Shown: positions 1 to 8,153, counted from the first letter of the stretch. The stretch: DNA of 64,000 nt from Stenotrophomonas sp. BIO128-Bstrain (GCF_030128875.1 NZ_CP124620.1:2604001-2668000); one strand, 5' to 3'. The notes: generated by a model not told the origin, from the sequence alone. Made by a program: numbers and translations.

Positions 1-987
1 CACTTTTTCAGCGGCTTTCTTTGCTGCGCTCAAAGACCCCTTGATGACCAGAGCTGGAGCTCGGCCATCGTGTTGGTCCTCGTTCCGGTATTCACAACCC
101 CATTGCTCAAGCAGCGCCTTAAGCTTCGACCTTTCGAGCGCCCAGCACCGCCCCTCCGATGGAGACATCAATTCGCCTGTAAAAGGCGATTGAACTGCAT
201 ACACCTGCCCCCAGTGAGTGTCCGCTCCACGCCCCGTCAGGTCACCAGGTGTCCACAACTCGGGGTCCCCGTCGGGGGAACCATAGCGCGAGTTCATTGA
301 TTCGCTGCGCTCCATCAAGGTGGTCTTGGCGCGATCAATATCCTTGGCATACACCAACACATATTCTGTGGAAGTGGACACATGGGACTTCTTGCCAACA
401 TTATTCTTTGGAGAGTAGCTCTTCTGCCAATTGATGATGCCAATGCGATTCTCCTCGTGGAAAATCTCATCCATCAGCATCCCCAGCCTGTAGAGTTCTC
501 GATGATCGATACAGATGGCGATGACGCCACCAGGCTTGAGCATTTCTCGCATCATCCAAAGACGAGGCGTCATGAATCGCAGCCACTTGCTGTGGCGCGA
601 ACCATCGTCTTTGGCCACCAAATCGCCCATATCCGGGTCGTTGGGATCTTTGTCCCACTTGTCGTTGTAACGGAAGTCCTCGCCGGTGTTGTATGGCGGG
701 TCCGTCAGCACCAGATCTACTTGGCCACGATACTTGTAAAGCGTGACCATGGTGGCGAGATTCTCGCCATCCCAGAGTTCGTTAACGCACTCCTCCTCAG
801 CGCTGCCCACGGAAGCGCGCTTGTTGAAGTCAAACATCCGAGGCTTGACCTGACGAACGATCTGCCAAGGAGCTGTGCGCCCACTGTAGTTCAAGACGAT
901 GCCATCTCTCCCTGCTTCAGCGCGTTCGGCATCGTGCTCTTGCAGCAGCTTGATGAGCGCTGCCCTGGACAGCTCTTCGTATTTCAT
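1..987 (-). CDS. Type III-like (Mod) DNA adenine methyltransferase, C-terminus cut off by window edge
   Basis: 329 codons are open from an ATG at 987 to the window edge without a stop, so the gene is partial at its 3' end. The translation has motif IV DPPY at about residues 96-99, inside LTDPPYNTGEDFRYNDKWD, followed by a methyltransferase fold. In beta-class N6-adenine methyltransferases, such as type III Mod subunits and related site-specific enzymes, DPPY comes first and the AdoMet-binding FxGxG comes later, here beyond the edge. It should methylate adenine in a short target sequence. In a complete type III system a Res helicase-nuclease gene would lie further left; that cannot be seen. 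AAGG lies about 9 nt before the ATG. Base composition is visibly less GC-rich than the pilus genes next door, suggesting separate acquisition. A solitary methyltransferase is the main alternative. Confidence 0.85.
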   Translation of the reverse strand, partial: MKYEELSRAALIKLLQEHDAERAEAGRDGIVLNYSGRTAPWQIVRQVKPRMFDFNKRASVGSAEEECVNELWDGENLATMVTLYKYRGQVDLVLTDPPYNTGEDFRYNDKWDKDPNDPDMGDLVAKDDGSRHSKWLRFMTPRLWMMREMLKPGGVIAICIDHRELYRLGMLMDEIFHEENRIGIINWQKSYSPKNNVGKKSHVSTSTEYVLVYAKDIDRAKTTLMERSESMNSRYGSPDGDPELWTPGDLTGRGADTHWGQVYAVQSPFTGELMSPSEGRCWALERSKLKALLEQWGCEYRNEDQHDGRAPALVIKGSLSAAKKAAEKV

Positions 988-1216
988 CTGATTACCTTGT
1001 GTTCTTCGATCGCGGACCAGCCGCAAAAATGGCCCCTTAGGGCCATGGGAAGCCTATGCGCTGAAAAAGCCCTAGGACGACGCTTCGGAACATACCCGAA
1101 CTCCGTCTCATGGGCTGCGCCGCCGCACAGCCGTTGCGCCTCCGAAAGGTCGCAACTCATCCCCTTCGCCATTTTCGCCTCGACCAATACAATCAGCAAG
1201 TTAGCCCCTCCGCGCA
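984..1216 (-). CDS. Possible small ORF overlapping the methyltransferase start
   Basis: A 77-codon reading frame (ATG at 1216; an internal ATG gives 62 residues) ends in a TGA that overlaps the methyltransferase ATG as ATGA, the usual arrangement for translational coupling. The product would be basic and Cys-containing, with no family I recognise. A hairpin with a T-run lies inside its 3' part, which argues against normal coding use. It could be a leader ORF, a control protein or chance. Confidence 0.25.
1025..1046 (-). terminator. Hairpin with T-run before the methyltransferase gene
   Basis: On the minus strand ATGGCCC, a TAAG loop and GGGCCAT are followed by TTTT. It is a 7-bp stem with the form of an intrinsic terminator. 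It lies about 270 bp past the usher stop and 38 bp before the methyltransferase ATG. It may end pilus-operon transcription or attenuate methyltransferase expression. Confidence 0.5.
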
Positions 1217-1312
1217 TGGATGTAGGACCCGCAAACCGTTGAGCTGCAACGAAGGCGCTAGGGGACCATCTGTGCCATCCAACTCGCACTGCGCAGACAG
1301 CGCTTTTCCCAC

Positions 1313-3508
1313 TCACCGGCAAGCCACCTCAGCCACCGTTTGCGCAGCCCCAAGGTCCGCAGGCAGCTGGGCCTTGCAGACCCCTTCCACGTCCACCGTC
1401 TGGCTGGGGCGCGGCTGCTCCAGGTAGAGCACGCCGTCGTAGCCCACCTGGGTGGTCTCGGTCGCCGTCTTGGCCACCGTGCCCGCTTCGATGGCCGGGC
1501 CCGTGAGGCGGAAGGTGCGTGCGGTCTCGGTCAGGACCGGGAAGGTGAGGTGCATGCCGGCTTGGCGGCCAGCGGTGGCGGTTTGCTCGATCTCGGCCAA
1601 CTGGGTGCCCAGTGGCAGCGCCCGATCGTCTACGCGGACCTCGGTGGGCACCATTGGTGTCACCTCGCCCACCACCAGGCGGCCCTGGGCGTTGGTCTTC
1701 CCCACCAATCGGCCGCCCACCCTCACCGGCACCCTGGCTTGGCCGGGCACGTCCACCACGGCGAAGGATTCGGCCGGACCCAGGAACGTCACGCCCTGGC
1801 GGTCCAGGTGAACGGCACCGGCCATCGAACCGGAAGTCCAGGTGCCGCTGGGCCCGTGCTCGGCGTTGATCTGAGCCCACCCTGCCCGGGTGGTCCAGTT
1901 GGCGTTGGCCCGGGCCGTCTGGCCAGCCGCTCCCTCGTCTACCGACAAGGACAAGCCCACCGGGGTTCCAAAGACCGTGGGGCGGGCGCGTCCTTGGACG
2001 GCCCAGGCCGTGGCATCCGGGGCTTGCCGGGCCCTAACGCTCACGCCCTTGCCCCGGCCGAAATCGTAGCTGTAGCCCACCTCCACCCGGGTTTCCTTGC
2101 GCTCCAGATCGCGCAAGGCGGAGACGGCCACGGTGTGCCCGTTGCCACGCCAGGTCAGCCCGGCGTCGGCGTAAGCGGTGCGAAAGCGTGGCGTGCGCAC
2201 GTCCGAATAGCTGGCCCGAAGGGACCACTGGGGCGTGGGCCGCCAGAACACCGAACCCCGGGTGCGCTGCTCCACCTCCACCGCACCGGGGGCGCGCAGG
2301 CGCCAATAGTCCTGCTGGCGCTCGTGCTCCAGGCGCACGCCAAACCTCGGGCCGCGGTAGTCGTAGGCCACGGCCTGCCGTTGGCCGCCTCGCGTGGAGG
2401 TGCCTAGTTCCATGTCCAGCGTGCCATAGGTGCCGAGCACCGTCGTGGCCCCCAACGCCACGTTGGCCTTCCCGTCCGTTGAGGTTTGGGCGGTGCCGCG
2501 CAGGGTCCACCGGTCGTTGAGGCCCCAAGCCACCGACCCGGTCGCGCCCAACGTCCCGTAATCGCTCTCCCCTTGCCGCACCCGGCCGGCCGCGACCTCC
2601 CAAGTGGTGAGCCCTTTGCGGAGCAACGTGGGGGCGACGTAGAAGCGCTGATCGCTCACCACCGTTTCGCGGCCGTAAGGGTCTCGCACGACCACTTGGG
2701 TTTGCTGTGCTCCGGTGCCCAAGGCGCTGCCATCGGCGGTGAACGGCCCTTTCCCCACCCGGCCTTGCAGCACGCGGGCGCGGTTGGCCAAGACCTCGAC
2801 CGTGGCCGGATCGAGCGCCACGCCGCCGAGCATCGGGACCGGATACGTGGGCGTCAACGGGTCCAACGCCCGCGGGTCCTTGGCCACGCGCACCCCGCCC
2901 AGGTTGACCGGCGAGGAGGACGGACCAGCGAACACATCGCCGGCTTGGTAGGTCACCAAGCGGTTGGGATCATCTTTCTGCCAGCGCGTCACGCCGCGAA
3001 CGTAGCCGGTGCCGGCCGTGTCGGTGTTGACCTGCCCGCTGGTGCTGATCACGCCCCAACGCCCCGCCTTGCGGACCTCGTGGCCCAGCGAGAACGCCTG
3101 CTGTTGCTCGGACACCATGCCGGCCACGCTGTAGTTCACCAGCACCCCAGGAGCGGGCGGCGCGATGGGTCCGCGCTCGGTGCGATCACGGGCCACGCGT
3201 TGGGCCTTGAGCCGATCGGCCGGCAGATCCAGGGCGACCGTCGCGGTGGCCTCGTCCACAACAAAGCCCACACCCAACGCTTGGGCGCTCATCGGCTCCG
3301 TTTGACCCGGGGGAAGTTGGAGCCCGACCTCGCGCCACGTGGCCGGCTCGGCGAACCACTGACCGCCTTGCTGCCAGAACGTGAGCGGTTCCGCCTTGGC
3401 CTTGCCGCCGATGACCGGCACCAGGAACGCGGGCGCCACGCCGTCGGGCACCGCTGCGCTGGCCGACGATGCAGCCAGCAACACCAAGGCCAGGGCCCGG
3501 CCACGCAT
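1313..3508 (-). CDS. Fimbrial outer-membrane usher
   Basis: 731 residues with an N-terminal signal peptide (cleavage near SASAAV). The protein is an outer-membrane beta-barrel that receives chaperone-subunit complexes and assembles the pilus. Support: an N-terminal chaperone-binding segment; a middle region with VVVRDPYGRE and YVAPTLLRKGL, typical of the usher plug/barrel boundary; a long series of alternating beta-barrel strands; and a C-terminal domain with two cysteines near the end (EGVCK and EVACR) that could form the usual disulfide. It is somewhat shorter than classical ushers of about 800-850 residues, as is common in spore-coat-U-type (Csu-like) systems. The ATG lies 3 nt after the chaperone stop, so the two are co-translated. 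No adhesin gene follows it, unlike most Csu-type clusters. Confidence 0.9.
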   Translation of the reverse strand: MRGRALALVLLAASSASAAVPDGVAPAFLVPVIGGKAKAEPLTFWQQGGQWFAEPATWREVGLQLPPGQTEPMSAQALGVGFVVDEATATVALDLPADRLKAQRVARDRTERGPIAPPAPGVLVNYSVAGMVSEQQQAFSLGHEVRKAGRWGVISTSGQVNTDTAGTGYVRGVTRWQKDDPNRLVTYQAGDVFAGPSSSPVNLGGVRVAKDPRALDPLTPTYPVPMLGGVALDPATVEVLANRARVLQGRVGKGPFTADGSALGTGAQQTQVVVRDPYGRETVVSDQRFYVAPTLLRKGLTTWEVAAGRVRQGESDYGTLGATGSVAWGLNDRWTLRGTAQTSTDGKANVALGATTVLGTYGTLDMELGTSTRGGQRQAVAYDYRGPRFGVRLEHERQQDYWRLRAPGAVEVEQRTRGSVFWRPTPQWSLRASYSDVRTPRFRTAYADAGLTWRGNGHTVAVSALRDLERKETRVEVGYSYDFGRGKGVSVRARQAPDATAWAVQGRARPTVFGTPVGLSLSVDEGAAGQTARANANWTTRAGWAQINAEHGPSGTWTSGSMAGAVHLDRQGVTFLGPAESFAVVDVPGQARVPVRVGGRLVGKTNAQGRLVVGEVTPMVPTEVRVDDRALPLGTQLAEIEQTATAGRQAGMHLTFPVLTETARTFRLTGPAIEAGTVAKTATETTQVGYDGVLYLEQPRPSQTVDVEGVCKAQLPADLGAAQTVAEVACR

Positions 3509-3511
3509 GGA

Positions 3512-4171
3512 TCACCGCCCCACAGGGACGGTGACGGGCTGGCCGTTGACGGTGATTGAAAGGTTTTCAGCGCGCTGGCCGGGTTGGGTCTCGTAGGTCA
3601 TCGAAGCCCCCGGCAGCGTCCAGCCCAATGCACCCTCGCGCCACGGCTTGCCACCGGCCGGGCCGATGGACGAAACGCGGGCGGCGGTCTGGCCGTGATT
3701 CGTCAAGCGGTATCCATTGGGCACCGCTTGGACGGTCACCTTGGGGACGGGCGCGTTGGCGGCTTCAAAGGCCACGGGCAAGTCCTGGTTGACCAGCAAC
3801 TGGACGCCCTGGGCGTTGGGGTCTTTGAGCTGCATCAGCAGCACGCGGTAGTAGCGCCGCTCGCCCAGCGCGCCCACCCGCATCAACCGAACGGTGCGCT
3901 TGGATTGGGGCGGGACGTTCACAAAGGTGGGCGCCCCCACGATCTCCGTGGTGGGTGAAAACACGTTCTGCCCTGTGGCCTGATCCCACCCCACGGCTTT
4001 CACCTGGTAACGCACCGACGCGTCGCCGCTGTTGTGCAGCGTCACGGCGACGTGCTTGGCCGAGGTATCGGCCATCAGGGTGGTGGGGCCCACGGAGATG
4101 GAACCGGCGGACACCGAAAAGGACAGCAAGGACGCAGCGACCGCGGCCAGGGAGCGTTGGGAATGGGTCAT
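3512..4171 (-). CDS. Periplasmic pilus-assembly chaperone
   Basis: 219 residues with a signal peptide (cleavage near SVSAGS). It belongs to the PapD-like family, which caps pilin subunits in the periplasm by donor-strand complementation and hands them to the usher. The first immunoglobulin-like domain covers roughly residues 25-130 and includes VPPQSKRTVRLMR, equivalent to the conserved region preceding the F1-G1 hairpin; YYRVLLMQLK and a second smaller domain follow. AAGGAG lies just before the ATG at 4171. It sits between the pilin and usher genes and runs with the usher. A hairpin separates it from the upstream pilin gene, so it probably receives less transcript than the pilin. Confidence 0.9.
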   Translation of the reverse strand: MTHSQRSLAAVAASLLSFSVSAGSISVGPTTLMADTSAKHVAVTLHNSGDASVRYQVKAVGWDQATGQNVFSPTTEIVGAPTFVNVPPQSKRTVRLMRVGALGERRYYRVLLMQLKDPNAQGVQLLVNQDLPVAFEAANAPVPKVTVQAVPNGYRLTNHGQTAARVSSIGPAGGKPWREGALGWTLPGASMTYETQPGQRAENLSITVNGQPVTVPVGR

Positions 4172-4252
4172 GGGATCTCCTTTGGGGGTCTCCTTTCAAG
4201 CTAGATCAGAATGCTATTACGTCAACCCATACCTACTCATCTTTTCGACAAC

Positions 4253-4281
4253 AAAAAGCCCCCAGCGCGAACCGGGGGCTT
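4253..4281 (-). terminator. Intrinsic terminator between pilin and chaperone genes
   Basis: On the minus strand AGCCCCC, a 10-nt loop and GGGGGCT are followed by TTTTTG. It lies 30 nt after the pilin stop and before the chaperone gene. Partial read-through would give many pilins per chaperone and usher, as expected for a pilus. Confidence 0.8.
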
Positions 4282-4309
4282 CGGGACAACCGATGGGGAT
4301 CAGTTGTAA

Positions 4310-4810
4310 TCAGTTGTAAGTGGCGGTGACGGTGACCGTATCGGTGTAGTTGCCACCCACGGCCTGCTTGAGGGCGAAGAACTTCAACGCGAATTCGTGG
4401 GTTTGCACAGCACCGTTACCCGTGCCCGCGAACGCATCGGCATCATCGCCCCATGCCTGGGTGCCGGGAATGTCCTTGAACAACCCATACGGAATGAAGG
4501 CACCCGAACCGTTGCTCACGGCGCGGTAGGTCTCGTAACCCGCCAACGCTCCGAAGTTCTGTCCCTGTCCTGGGGAAATGGAGTAAGTGGTTCCCTGGTT
4601 GCACACGATGCTCAACGCAGAGGTTCGGGTGGAGTTGTCAGAAGTGCCCGACCAATCCATGTCCGTGACCGGAGAAACGGACAAGTTGCAGGTGTTGGTC
4701 AGGGTGCCCTGAATAGTCAGGTCTGCGGTGGTGTCGGCGGCGAACGCAGGCAGGGCCAGCGAAGCCAGGGCGACGGGCAGCAGGGCGCGAAGGAAGGTCT
4801 TGCGTGTCAT
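4310..4810 (-). CDS. Spore coat U (SCPU)-domain pilin subunit
   Basis: 166 residues with a clear signal peptide ending near PAFAAD. The mature protein looks like an SCPU-domain (CsuA/B-type) pilin, the polymerising subunit of archaic chaperone-usher pili. It contains TNTCNLSV and LSIVCNQG, the two cysteines expected to form the intrasubunit disulfide, and ends in beta-strand sequence VTVTATYN, as is usual in this family. AAGGAG precedes the ATG. It is the first gene of the three-gene pilus cluster and has its own promoter-like element upstream and a terminator directly downstream. No second subunit or tip adhesin gene is visible, so the fibre may be a homopolymer or use subunits encoded elsewhere. 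Confidence 0.85.
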   Translation of the reverse strand: MTRKTFLRALLPVALASLALPAFAADTTADLTIQGTLTNTCNLSVSPVTDMDWSGTSDNSTRTSALSIVCNQGTTYSISPGQGQNFGALAGYETYRAVSNGSGAFIPYGLFKDIPGTQAWGDDADAFAGTGNGAVQTHEFALKFFALKQAVGGNYTDTVTVTATYN

Positions 4811-4873
4811 GGGTATCGTCTCCTTGAGAGGGATTGAGTGGGGATGAGTAACCCTTAATGGGCCATCCCCTTA

Positions 4874-4901
4874 CCGATACCTCGAATCTGAAAACGCGCA
4901 A
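4874..4901 (-). promoter_or_regulatory. Shared element promoter, copy A (pilin)
   Basis: On the minus strand CCCCC leads into TTGCGC, then 16 bp beginning GTTTTCAGATTC, then TATCGG. It starts right after the stop of the neighbouring gene and lies 64 bp before the pilin ATG. The same arrangement occurs at 9187-9214 and 10724-10751. I read it as a -35/-10 pair with a 16-bp spacer and a conserved upstream C-tract; a regulator may bind the conserved spacer. Confidence 0.6.
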
Positions 4902-4921
4902 GGGGGCCACCCAGCCAGCCG

Positions 4922-5377
4922 TTAGAGCCTGGGGCGCTTGCCACCGGTGGCTGACTGTTCCCATACCCGATCCAGCTCACGCGCCCGGTGCTGAGCCATT
5001 GCCTCCTGAATCATGCGCTGAAGGACGAACGCAAACGCGTCAGTCACAAAAACGCCCACGCCGATCCCATAGTTATCCGGCAGGCTGGAAATCTGCCTTA
5101 TCGATCGCTGGTAAATGGCCTCATCGAGCTCAGGAGGCAACGGATCAACGCGCGTGTCAATGAACGCGCCCACCTCGGTTTCGGCTGCTTTGCAGAGATC
5201 GGCGTCAGCGAGCAGCGCCCGCAAGTCGGCCAGCGTGGGAAGCCACACCGTATTGAACAGCGGGCCACCCACCGAGGGACTGATGAAATGGATGCCGTGA
5301 AGCACGGTTGCCCTCTCACTCTTTCCGAGCTCTCCCTCCCCCCAATGTCCGTTCATCCGGGGGATCGAGTCACCCAT
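4922..5377 (-). CDS. Hypothetical protein of the mobile element
   Basis: About 151 residues if started at the ATG at 5377. The start is uncertain: the frame stays open upstream to 5488, overlapping the previous gene, and a TTG just after that gene's stop is another option. I do not recognise the family. The protein is soluble-looking and mildly acidic, with a conserved-looking segment around GIHFISPSVGGPLFNTVW and a helical C-terminus ending in basic residues. It follows the 5422-5733 gene closely, so the two probably form an operon. Its stop is followed at once by the shared promoter of the pilin gene. Confidence 0.6.
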   Translation of the reverse strand: MGDSIPRMNGHWGEGELGKSERATVLHGIHFISPSVGGPLFNTVWLPTLADLRALLADADLCKAAETEVGAFIDTRVDPLPPELDEAIYQRSIRQISSLPDNYGIGVGVFVTDAFAFVLQRMIQEAMAQHRARELDRVWEQSATGGKRPRL

Positions 5378-5421
5378 CACAACCGGCGCATCTTTGGCCT
5401 GGGTGAGAAAAGGAGCCAAGG

Positions 5422-5733
5422 TCAGTGCCCATCCCGAGCCTCCCAATAAGGCAAGTCCGCGCGCCGCCCCTGCTCTTCTCGCCAGCACTTGAGCAAGTGC
5501 TTGTAACCGGGCTTGGCTTGGGTGACGTGGAAGGATCGGCCGTTAACGTAGACCTTCCCGCCGTTGTGGAGCTCGACGGCATGAACCGCGGTCCAAGTGG
5601 TCGCCCAGCCTAGGCTGTCCTCTTCTTCAAAGCTCACGGGCTCCAAGGAGACCGCTGCATAATCTTCAATCAAGCCGGGATTCAATCCCAACGCGATGAT
5701 CTTGGTTTCGTGGACTGTGAAGGTTCCGCTCAT
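5422..5733 (-). CDS. Hypothetical small protein
   Basis: 103 residues from an ATG at 5733, preceded by AGAGGTG. I do not recognise the family. The sequence has an acidic middle (EPVSFEEEDSLGW) followed by a beta-rich section (GGKVYVNGRSF) and a basic, Cys- and Trp-containing tail. No signal peptide or membrane segment is seen. It stands about 100 bp downstream of a strong hairpin terminator, so it probably has its own promoter in 5740-5835, and it appears to be co-transcribed with the following unknown gene. Confidence 0.6.
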   Translation of the reverse strand: MSGTFTVHETKIIALGLNPGLIEDYAAVSLEPVSFEEEDSLGWATTWTAVHAVELHNGGKVYVNGRSFHVTQAKPGYKHLLKCWREEQGRRADLPYWEARDGH

Positions 5734-5839
5734 TTGACACCTCTTGTCTTGGTCGGCGGCAGTGCCTACCACTGAATTCAAGGTAGATCGCCCTGAAAAT
5801 TTGTCCACGGCTGTAGCGGACAAAACTTTGACTAAAAGC

Positions 5840-5869
5840 AAAAACTGCGGAGCTAAGGCCGCAGTTTTT
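5840..5869 (-). terminator. Strong bidirectional hairpin terminator
   Basis: AAAAACTGCGG, an 8-nt loop and CCGCAGTTTTT form a perfect 11-bp stem whose ends supply T-runs on both strands. It lies about 125 bp after the RadC-like gene and most likely ends its transcript. One arm with its flank (TTTGACTAAA, then AAAACTGCGGA) is also found at 14463-14489. Confidence 0.8.
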
Positions 5870-5992
5870 CCTAACATCACTTATCGCGCCGAAGGCGTTG
5901 GTGCTTTTCATCCATGCGGATGCTATTTCAGATGCCGGCGCGCAGCGGCCGGCGGCGGCTTCCGGCACAGGCTTTTTCTCCCACGGGGGTGG
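5870..5992. other. Non-coding stretch between RadC-like gene and terminator
   Basis: No supported gene. A segment around 5889-5917 (minus strand CGCATG, then GCACCAACGC, then TTC) resembles one at 16623-16649 near the other end of the element, also just after a gene end. Function unknown. Confidence 0.4.
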
Positions 5993-6472
5993 TCACACCC
6001 ACCCCCGTGAGGCCATCGACACGTGCGAGGTGCCCGCGATCACCAGGTGATCCAGCACTCGGATGTCGAGAAGGGCAAGGGCCTGCTTGAGGCGGTCGGT
6101 GATGGCGCGGTCGGCCGCGCTGGGCTCGGGGTTTCCGCTGGGGTGGTTGTGAAAGAAGATGACCGCGGCGGCGCTGTGGTCCAGCGCTTTCTTGGCGACG
6201 ATGCGGGGATGGACTTCGCACCCGTCGATGGTGCCTTGAAAGAGGTGCTCGGTGGCAAGGATGCGGTGGCGGGTGTCTAGAAACACCGTGCCAAACACTT
6301 CGTGATCCAGGTGCGCGCAGCGGGCGGTGAGGTAGCTACTGGCGCTGGCAGGGTCGGTGATGGCCCCTTGGCGGTGGAGGCGACGCTCCAGGATGTGCGA
6401 GGCGGCCAGGAGGATGCCCTCTTCGTCCATGGCCAGCTGATATTGGGCCCGAATGTCGTTGGCTCGCTTCAT
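5993..6472 (-). CDS. RadC-like JAMM-domain protein
   Basis: 159 residues with a JAB/MPN+ metalloprotease-like core. A Glu in DHEVFGTVF (about residue 58) precedes FFHNHPSGNPEPSAAD (about residues 106-121), giving the H-x-H-P-S-G-x(n)-D pattern of RadC proteins. The N-terminal helix-hairpin-helix half of full-length chromosomal RadC is absent, as in the short RadC forms often carried on mobile elements, plasmids and prophages. The family's biochemical role is unsettled; despite the name, a DNA-repair function is not established. GGAG precedes the ATG at 6472. It is followed by a strong terminator. Confidence 0.85.
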   Translation of the reverse strand: MKRANDIRAQYQLAMDEEGILLAASHILERRLHRQGAITDPASASSYLTARCAHLDHEVFGTVFLDTRHRILATEHLFQGTIDGCEVHPRIVAKKALDHSAAAVIFFHNHPSGNPEPSAADRAITDRLKQALALLDIRVLDHLVIAGTSHVSMASRGWV

Positions 6473-6759
6473 TTGCTTTCTCCACCGGCGCGGGATGCGC
6501 CTCGTGGGGACCGGTGGGCGAAGCGTTGGACGAATCCGCACCCGGGAGAGAGCACTGCCAGGCGCGCAGCAAAGGGCCGGAACACCGTGGAGGAGGCCTG
6601 CCCTTGCGGCTGCGTCAGCGGAGCCAGGATCCCCGTCGAAGAGGCCACTGTCCGGTTGGGGATTGCAATCAAGGAGAGCAATCAGTGGTCAAACACGTGC
6701 CTGGATGCAAACGATCCGATACATTGAGTGATCAAGGACCGCAAACAGGGGACACAGGA
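6473..6759. other. Divergent intergenic region between RadC-like and GNAT-like genes
   Basis: About 285 bp separate two divergently read genes, so promoters for both are expected here. I see no convincing -10/-35 pair. A minus-strand frame of 70 codons (6469-6681) that overlaps the RadC-like start was not accepted as a gene. Confidence 0.4.
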
Positions 6760-7284
6760 ATGTTCGGCAAGTTCAAAAAGCAGGCAAGCAAGCCTATGAC
6801 CGGGGCGGAGCTGGCGGAAGAAGGCCTTCGGCAGGTGGCCATCGCCGCCAAGAACGGGGACATCGATTTCCAGCGCGGGCGGGTTCACGAAGACATCTTT
6901 GCGCACGCTGATCAACCTGCTGGAATGATGAGGCTGACTTACGTCATGATCAGCCCCACCGTCGAGAACGAAGTTATCGCCCGCTGCGTCATGCTGCTCG
7001 ATCGCGTCGAAGCAAACACGCCGGTGTTTCAAATGGACTGGGCGGTTCTTGAAAGCTACAGAGGGCAAGGCTTTGGCATCGCCGTGGCGTTGAAGTCATT
7101 GATGGAGTTCACCAACGGCATGCAGGGCAAGCTTAAGAGTGGATACGTCATTGAGGCGGTGGTTGACGAAGGCAACGACGCGTCGCTGAAGATCGCCCGC
7201 AAGATTTTGGGTGGAGAGAAGGTCCTACCGAATCCTGCCATTGGAAAGAACACACACAGTTTTCTTCGCGTGTTTCCTGCATAA
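6760..7284 (+). CDS. GNAT-like N-acetyltransferase-fold protein
   Basis: 174 residues from an ATG preceded by AGG. It is the only rightward gene in the mobile element part of the window. The middle of the protein has VLESYRGQGFGIAVALKSL (about residues 103-121), which matches the R/Q-x-x-G-x-G/A acetyl-CoA pyrophosphate loop followed by a helix in GNAT acetyltransferases, with beta strands (ARCVMLLDRVE) before it. The C-terminus lacks an obvious substrate signature, so the acceptor is unknown. It is less GC-rich than the genes on either side, suggesting separate acquisition. It converges with the leftward operon ending at 7339. Confidence 0.55.
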   Translation: MFGKFKKQASKPMTGAELAEEGLRQVAIAAKNGDIDFQRGRVHEDIFAHADQPAGMMRLTYVMISPTVENEVIARCVMLLDRVEANTPVFQMDWAVLESYRGQGFGIAVALKSLMEFTNGMQGKLKSGYVIEAVVDEGNDASLKIARKILGGEKVLPNPAIGKNTHSFLRVFPA

Positions 7285-7338
7285 CAAGCGCACCGCCAAA
7301 GGCTTGGGCAAGACACCGCTTCAAGCCCCATAGGGCGG

Positions 7339-7818
7339 TCATCGCATCCGCTGCCGTGGGGCGTCCTTGGGCGCCTCCACGGCAACCTCGGCAACGTCGT
7401 CTGCAGCACGCCACGCCTTCCCTTCTAGCACCAAGGAAGGGCCCCTGGAACGTGCGATGGCGACCTCTTTGGCGGTCGGCGGGTTCCATGACCGATGCTC
7501 CTCCAGGTAGCGCTCCATGGACGGCCCAAACGGCAGGCCACCGCTCGGCAATGGCAACGCCCGATCATGGCGTCCGTCTCGCTGACGGGCATAGGCGACT
7601 TGATCGGGATCCCCAAACGCCTCTCGGTGGGCGTCGAGCAAGCGATCAATCGCGTCCACGTCCCCGCGGGCATGGAGCGATTCGGTGTAAAGCGCTTGAA
7701 GCAATGAGTCACGTTCTTGATGAGCTTCTTCGCCCGTGCCTTCGCCCTGGAACAGCCCGTCGTCGCGAGGGCGGGCGTCGACGGGGTCTGGGCGCACCCG
7801 GCCATGGCTGCTTCTCAT
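7339..7818 (-). CDS. Hypothetical protein, last gene of HTH/membrane operon
   Basis: 159 residues from an ATG at 7818 that overlaps the previous stop as ATGA, so the gene is translationally coupled. It is hydrophilic, rich in Arg, Asp and Ala, with an internal helical segment (DAIDRLLDAHREAFGD) and a conserved-looking PFGPSMERYLEEHRSW. I see no signal peptide, membrane segment or known catalytic motif. I considered the C-terminal domain of Xanthomonadales type IV secretion effectors because of the DAHREAFGD segment, but the rest does not fit well enough. Confidence 0.6.
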   Translation of the reverse strand: MRSSHGRVRPDPVDARPRDDGLFQGEGTGEEAHQERDSLLQALYTESLHARGDVDAIDRLLDAHREAFGDPDQVAYARQRDGRHDRALPLPSGGLPFGPSMERYLEEHRSWNPPTAKEVAIARSRGPSLVLEGKAWRAADDVAEVAVEAPKDAPRQRMR

Positions 7819-8153
7819 GCCCGCCTCCGCGCCAGCCCGCTGCCGTGAAGCAGCCCACACGTGATCGAATAGACGACAAGAGCCAGCGAGGATGGCAGGT
7901 ATGGGTTGGAAGGATCCAACCAGACCCCGGTCACCACGTGCTGAAGTTGGTAGGCCAGCAACGCCAAGCACGCGTAGAACAGGGCCAGGCGCCACAACAA
8001 CGCAGCCACGGATGGGGCGTCCTGTCGGCCGGCTTGGAACGCCTCCCAGCCCCTGCGTGCGCTGCGGGCTTTGGAGGCGCACAGCCACGCGATTCCGAAG
8101 GTGATCGCAAACATGGCGAGCTCAAACAGCACGACCACCAGAAAAACGGTCAT
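7815..8153 (-). CDS. Small inner-membrane protein
   Basis: 112 residues with three likely membrane segments: residues about 3-26 (FLVVVLFELAMFAITFGIAW), about 50-70 (LLWRLALFYACLALLAYQL) and about 86-106 (LPSSLALVVYSITCGLLHG). A positively charged loop follows the first segment and the C-terminus is RRRA. No recognised family. Both its start and its stop overlap neighbouring genes as ATGA, placing it in the middle of a tightly coupled three-gene operon after an HTH protein. Confidence 0.7.
   Translation of the reverse strand: MTVFLVVVLFELAMFAITFGIAWLCASKARSARRGWEAFQAGRQDAPSVAALLWRLALFYACLALLAYQLQHVVTGVWLDPSNPYLPSSLALVVYSITCGLLHGSGLARRRA

Noticed and set aside
382-1242. 286-codon plus-strand frame at the left edge
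   Set aside because: Lies opposite the methyltransferase, whose DPPY-containing translation is convincing.
6469-6681. 70-codon minus-strand frame overlapping the RadC-like start as ATGA
   Set aside because: TTG start without ribosome-binding site and no recognisable sequence; the overlap alone is too little.
7339-7818. Type IV secretion effector with XVIPCD-type C-terminus
   Set aside because: Only a short DAHREAFGD-like segment is suggestive; the conserved motifs of that domain are not found.
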